Positions 7,193 to 10,070 of a stretch of 10,070 nucleotides of DNA are shown one piece after another (position 1 is the stretch's first letter; every line of letters begins with the position of its first letter). Below the pieces are notes generated by a model that did not search any database, was not told the DNA's origin, and worked only from the letters and a program-made list of their open reading frames with translations. The stretch is from positions 1,769,606 through 1,779,675 of the forward strand of contig LSYV01000006.1 in the NCBI GenBank assembly GCA_001584585.1. The letters are read 5' to 3'. A program made the position numbers and the translations under genes. The stretch is from Gonium pectorale (lineage: Eukaryota; Chlorophyta; Chlorophyceae; Chlamydomonadales; Volvocaceae).

Positions 7193-9648
7193 ATGGATAC
7201 ACTAGATATTAGGCGCTTCCATTCCTCAACGCTTGCCGATGTTCGCAGTCATTCCGGGGGCAAGCTGCCATCCCTTCTTTCCTCCATGGCAAGGAAGATA
7301 GGCGCACGCCTAGGACGTGGCGTGAAGGATATGGCGTTGTCACCGGTGTCCGCCATCGAGTGTGAACCCTGCAGCCCGTCAAGTCCCTGGGCCGAGACGA
7401 CCGTTGAGCCCGCAAGCGCATCTCGCATCGGCCCCAGCTCGCATGTTAGTGCAAGACTATTCACAGAGCGCAAGGCGGCGCCGCGAACGCCGGAGCCGCG
7501 GCAGTCTGAAAGTGCCTTGCCTAGCCTGGCCAACTCCAAGGCGACTCTGGGCAGCTCTTCCTGCAATGACCTTCTGCCATTAGGCCTGGTCGAAGCGATA
7601 GCCCACGCGAACGCCTCTGCCGACGCTGCGAGCCGGTCGGACTCGCGACTGTTACCGGATGTGCGATGCGCATCGGGCAGCGTTGGTGGCACCACCCGGC
7701 GAAGCGGGCTGGTGCCGCAAGTTAACAACGAGCCGAGCCGCATCAGCCGGACATCTGGGCGGCCGGCGCCCCCACCTCCCGCCAGCCCTCCGAGCTCATC
7801 GGCGACAAACGCCCGCCTCCTCACCACCTCGGCTGCCACACCACCTGAGATGCTACAAAACCGCCAGGTCTGGAGCTTGGACGACTATGTCGTGAATAAG
7901 CGCGTGTACAAGGGCAGCGCGTCGGCGGTGTACAAGGTGCGGCGGTGGTGGCGGCTGCGGCCGGTGTGCCTTCGACGGTGGCTGCGTGATGACGGGGGGC
8001 CGACACAGCGGTGGACACAACGGCATCACGGCACAGGGGCCCCATCCCCCGGCTCTCGTGCCTCCTCCCGGCAGAGACCCCACCCACTGGTCATGTACGT
8101 GCCCGCACCCCACCCACAGAACCCCGTGCCTGGCACGGGGTTGCAATATGTCCCTCCCCACCCGCCCCCATGATCCGGCCGCGCGCCTCGCCTCCACTCA
8201 CGCAGGCGACGTGCCGCTACTCGGGCCTCACAGTGGCCCTCAAGGTATGGCCGTACCGCATGCGCCGTACGCGGCGGCCGGCGGGAGCTCGGCGACCCCG
8301 GGCAGGGAGGGCTAGGCGCGCCGCGAGGGGCTGTTGCGGGCTTTGCGGCACGCTCCCAAGACGTGCAATTGCGGTGGCGGGTGTGCGTGTGTGTGGCGGG
8401 GAAGCGCTTGGTTGGTTGATGGATGCGCGGGTGCTGCGGCAGCGGGCGCAGGGCACTGCGGCCGCGCTGCTTGCGCTGGTGGCGCCGGCACCGCCTCGAT
8501 TGGGTTGGGAGCCCGGTACGGCGCCAGCGTCGAAGGTGTCTGGGCCGGATGGGCACGGCCGGCCCACCCGAGGCGTGGAGTCAGGACCAATGCGGGCGTG
8601 GGCCGCGCTGGCGCGAGAAGGGCCGCGCGGCGCGCTGTGCCGCCGCTTGCGCTGCCGGCAACGCGCTCATGCTCCCCCCCTTTCCTTAACCCCCTGCCCT
8701 CCCAAGCGTACCTTAAAGCGCCCTGCCCCGCCCCGCCTGGCGTGCCCTCCCCGGTACCTCAGGTGTACTTTCTCGGGAGGATGCCGCCTAACGTTGTCCA
8801 CAGTAGGTGCAGTGCGTTGCTTTCCGCCTTGCAACGTGTTTGCTCTAGCCCTGAGCGGGCTTTCCTGTTAGGATCGGCTTGTTACGGCTTGTTACGGCTT
8901 GTTACGGCTGTTTACGGCCTGTTACGGCTGTTTACGGCTGCACATGTTTGGGGTTGCGGTGTGGCTCAGCCGCACACGATCGCCCCGCTCCCTGCGCCAC
9001 GGTCCCTAACAGTGTTGAAGCGCGAGATCGAGATCCACGCTCAGCTCTGTCATAAGCACGTCGTACGGCTGTACGGGGCCTTTATGGTACGTGGTAAGGC
9101 GCGGTGTACCGCGATGCGCTGTGCGGGGTCTCGTCGCCCTCAGGCTGCGGCGCGCCTCAAGCGATATCACCTTCGTGCCCGTCCCGTCCCGGGCACCGAC
9201 GCCGCCTACCCTGGGTTCAGGGCCGTACGCTCACTGCCCATGTACGGCAACTTGCACAGTGCCTTACAGCTGACCCAGGCGGCCTACTTGTTTCCTCTCC
9301 TCTCCCCAGTACGGTCCCTGCAACTCTGCGTGGCGCTGCTGGCAGGGGCCTGCACCTCAGTGCTCATTCTCTTGAGCTCCAATGCCCATGCCCACACATA
9401 TCCCGCACCATCAATGCAGTTCCCACGCGTGCCCGCTCAGCCACCCCAGCTGCCCCATCTGCCCCAGCGTCCGGACTCCGAACACACACCAACGAACATG
9501 CCCTGACCCACTGGTCCCCCCGCGCCACGCTGGCACGCTGCCCGAACAGGACGACTCCGAGCGCGTGGTGCTGGTGCAGGAGTTCGCGCCCCAGGGGGAC
9601 CTCTATGGGGTGCTGCAAAAGCTGGGGGGCCGCATGCAGCAAGACCAG
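7193..9648 (+). CDS. Aurora/CALK-like Ser/Thr protein kinase, N-terminal part (cut by the right edge)
   Basis: Exons 7193-7936, 8206-8244, 8763-8802, 9013-9086 and 9550-9648 give 332 residues, all phases consistent. An in-frame TGA at 7154 makes the ATG at 7193 the first possible start. Residues 1-224 are Ser/Pro/Ala-rich and probably disordered. The kinase domain starts at WSLDDY (227). The glycine-loop region VYKGSASAVYK (238-248) keeps only the middle glycine. Then come ATCRYSGLTVALK (ATP-binding Lys K261), VYFLGRMPPNVVH, LKREIEIHAQLCHKHVVRLYGAFM (alpha-C Glu probably E279) and VVLVQEFAPQGDLYGVLQKL (hinge near E310). Spacing and wording match Aurora-type kinases, especially the Chlamydomonas aurora-like kinase family. 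The kinase would phosphorylate Ser/Thr on unknown partners. HRD, DFG and the activation loop lie beyond the window, so activity cannot be judged. Met275 is assembled across intron 3 (a plus tg). Confidence 0.92.
8120..8142 (+). repeat. 23-nt near-perfect palindrome in kinase intron 1
   Basis: Arms aaccccgtgcc (8120-8130) and ggcacggggtt (8132-8142) are perfect 11-bp complements around a single t. The palindrome lies 63 nt before the acceptor at 8205. In RNA a one-nt loop would open to a larger loop on a shorter stem; in DNA it could act as a protein-binding site or cruciform. No function can be assigned. Confidence 0.85.
8245..8762 (+). other. Kinase intron 2 (518 nt)
   Basis: The donor is caaggtatgg, with GT at 8245-8246. 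The acceptor ends in ggtacctcag at 8762. The flanking exons join directly into VALK plus VYFLGRM, the expected order in this family, so nothing coding is missing. The latter part (about 8665-8760) is pyrimidine-rich. Confidence 0.8.
8881..8940 (+). repeat. Six tandem 10-bp units (gttacggctt type) in kinase intron 3
   Basis: Six consecutive decamers, 8881-8940, follow the pattern gttacggctt or gttacggctg; units four and six start with t. Three and a third repeats make a whole number of codons, so length changes here usually shift the frame of any retained-intron message. Confidence 0.92.
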
Positions 9649-9925
9649 GTGGGGGCGGAGCCGGGGCGCGAAAGGGGCTGGGCTGGGCTGGGGGGCGGAA
9701 GGAGGGCGGATAACTGCGCGAAAGGGTGGTGGGTGGGTCGGGGGTGGACGGGCAGTTTGCTGTGGGGTGGCGTGGGACGTCCTAACGCCAGGAGGGTGGG
9801 GGCGGGCTGCGGTGCGCAGTGCCCGTGCGGTAGCGGACTTGAGGCTCGGAGCCAGTGCCGCCTTGGGGATGGAGGTGGGGGCGTCGGTCTCATTGGGTGG
9901 CATGATGCAGTTTGGAGCGTGTAGC

Positions 9926-10070
9926 GCGGGGTGGCTGCGGTCCGCAGGCGGGCTGCGGTCCGCAGGCGGGCGTGCGGTCCGCGAGGCGGGCTGCGGTCCG
10001 CGGGGTGGCTGCGGTCCGCAGGCGGGCTGCGGTCCGCAGGGCGGGCTGCGGTCCGCAGGCGGGCTGCGGT
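9926..10070 (+). repeat. Minisatellite of 18-19 bp palindromic units, running off the right edge
   Basis: About seven and a half copies of a unit like gcgggctgcggtccgcag lie head to tail up to the last base. Each unit centres on ctgcgg-t-ccgcag, a 6-bp inverted repeat around one base (first copy 9935-9947). Variant copies (cgtgcggtccgcgag, ccgcggggtgg) show moderate drift. It lies in the kinase intron beginning at 9649, whose acceptor is outside the window. Confidence 0.93.

Noticed and set aside
7249..7839. Minus-strand open frame of 196 codons
   Set aside because: It is the shadow of kinase exon 1, whose plus-strand frame leads straight into a recognised kinase domain.
8334..9506. One continuous 390-codon gene
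   Set aside because: It is kinase exons 3 and 4 plus open introns; splicing at 8802 and 9013 restores the expected kinase sequence.

Overview
The window looks like nuclear DNA of a green alga of the volvocine/Chlamydomonas type. It is GC-rich, its genes are split by many short GT-AG introns full of simple and tandem repeats, codons are GC-rich, and the best-recognised gene encodes an Aurora-like kinase of the sort expanded in Chlamydomonas. This is inferred from sequence character and remembered family resemblance; no search was run.

Layout. (1) 1 to about 300, minus strand: a decayed, frameshifted fragment of a LINE (non-LTR retrotransposon) reverse transcriptase running off the left edge. 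Next to it is a tRNA-like B-box sequence in a 12-bp hairpin (361-404). (2) 413-1343: no recognisable gene. (3) 1344-5160, plus strand: a six-exon gene reconstructed by hand. It predicts a 433-residue secreted protein with a signal peptide, four N-glycosylation sequons and several ricin-B-type (beta-trefoil, QxW) signatures, the clearest at the C-terminus. Every splice phase in the model agrees, but no transcript supports it. (4) 5161-7192: about 2 kb between genes, with a degenerate tandem repeat and an AT-richer stretch before the next gene. (5) 7193 to beyond 10070, plus strand: the 5' part of an Aurora/CALK-like Ser/Thr kinase gene. Five exons give the first 332 residues: a disordered N-terminal extension and most of the kinase N-lobe. 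The catalytic and activation loops lie beyond the right edge.

The two genes lie in the same direction but show no functional link; volvocine genes are transcribed singly. The introns hold several clear structures: a 4-copy minisatellite starting at a splice donor, a 59-nt pure-purine tract, a 23-nt near-perfect palindrome, a 10-bp tandem repeat in an intron that could be retained in frame, and a minisatellite of hyphenated palindromes at the right edge. No bacterial-style defence system, CRISPR array or operon is present. The least familiar item is the secreted beta-trefoil-like protein.
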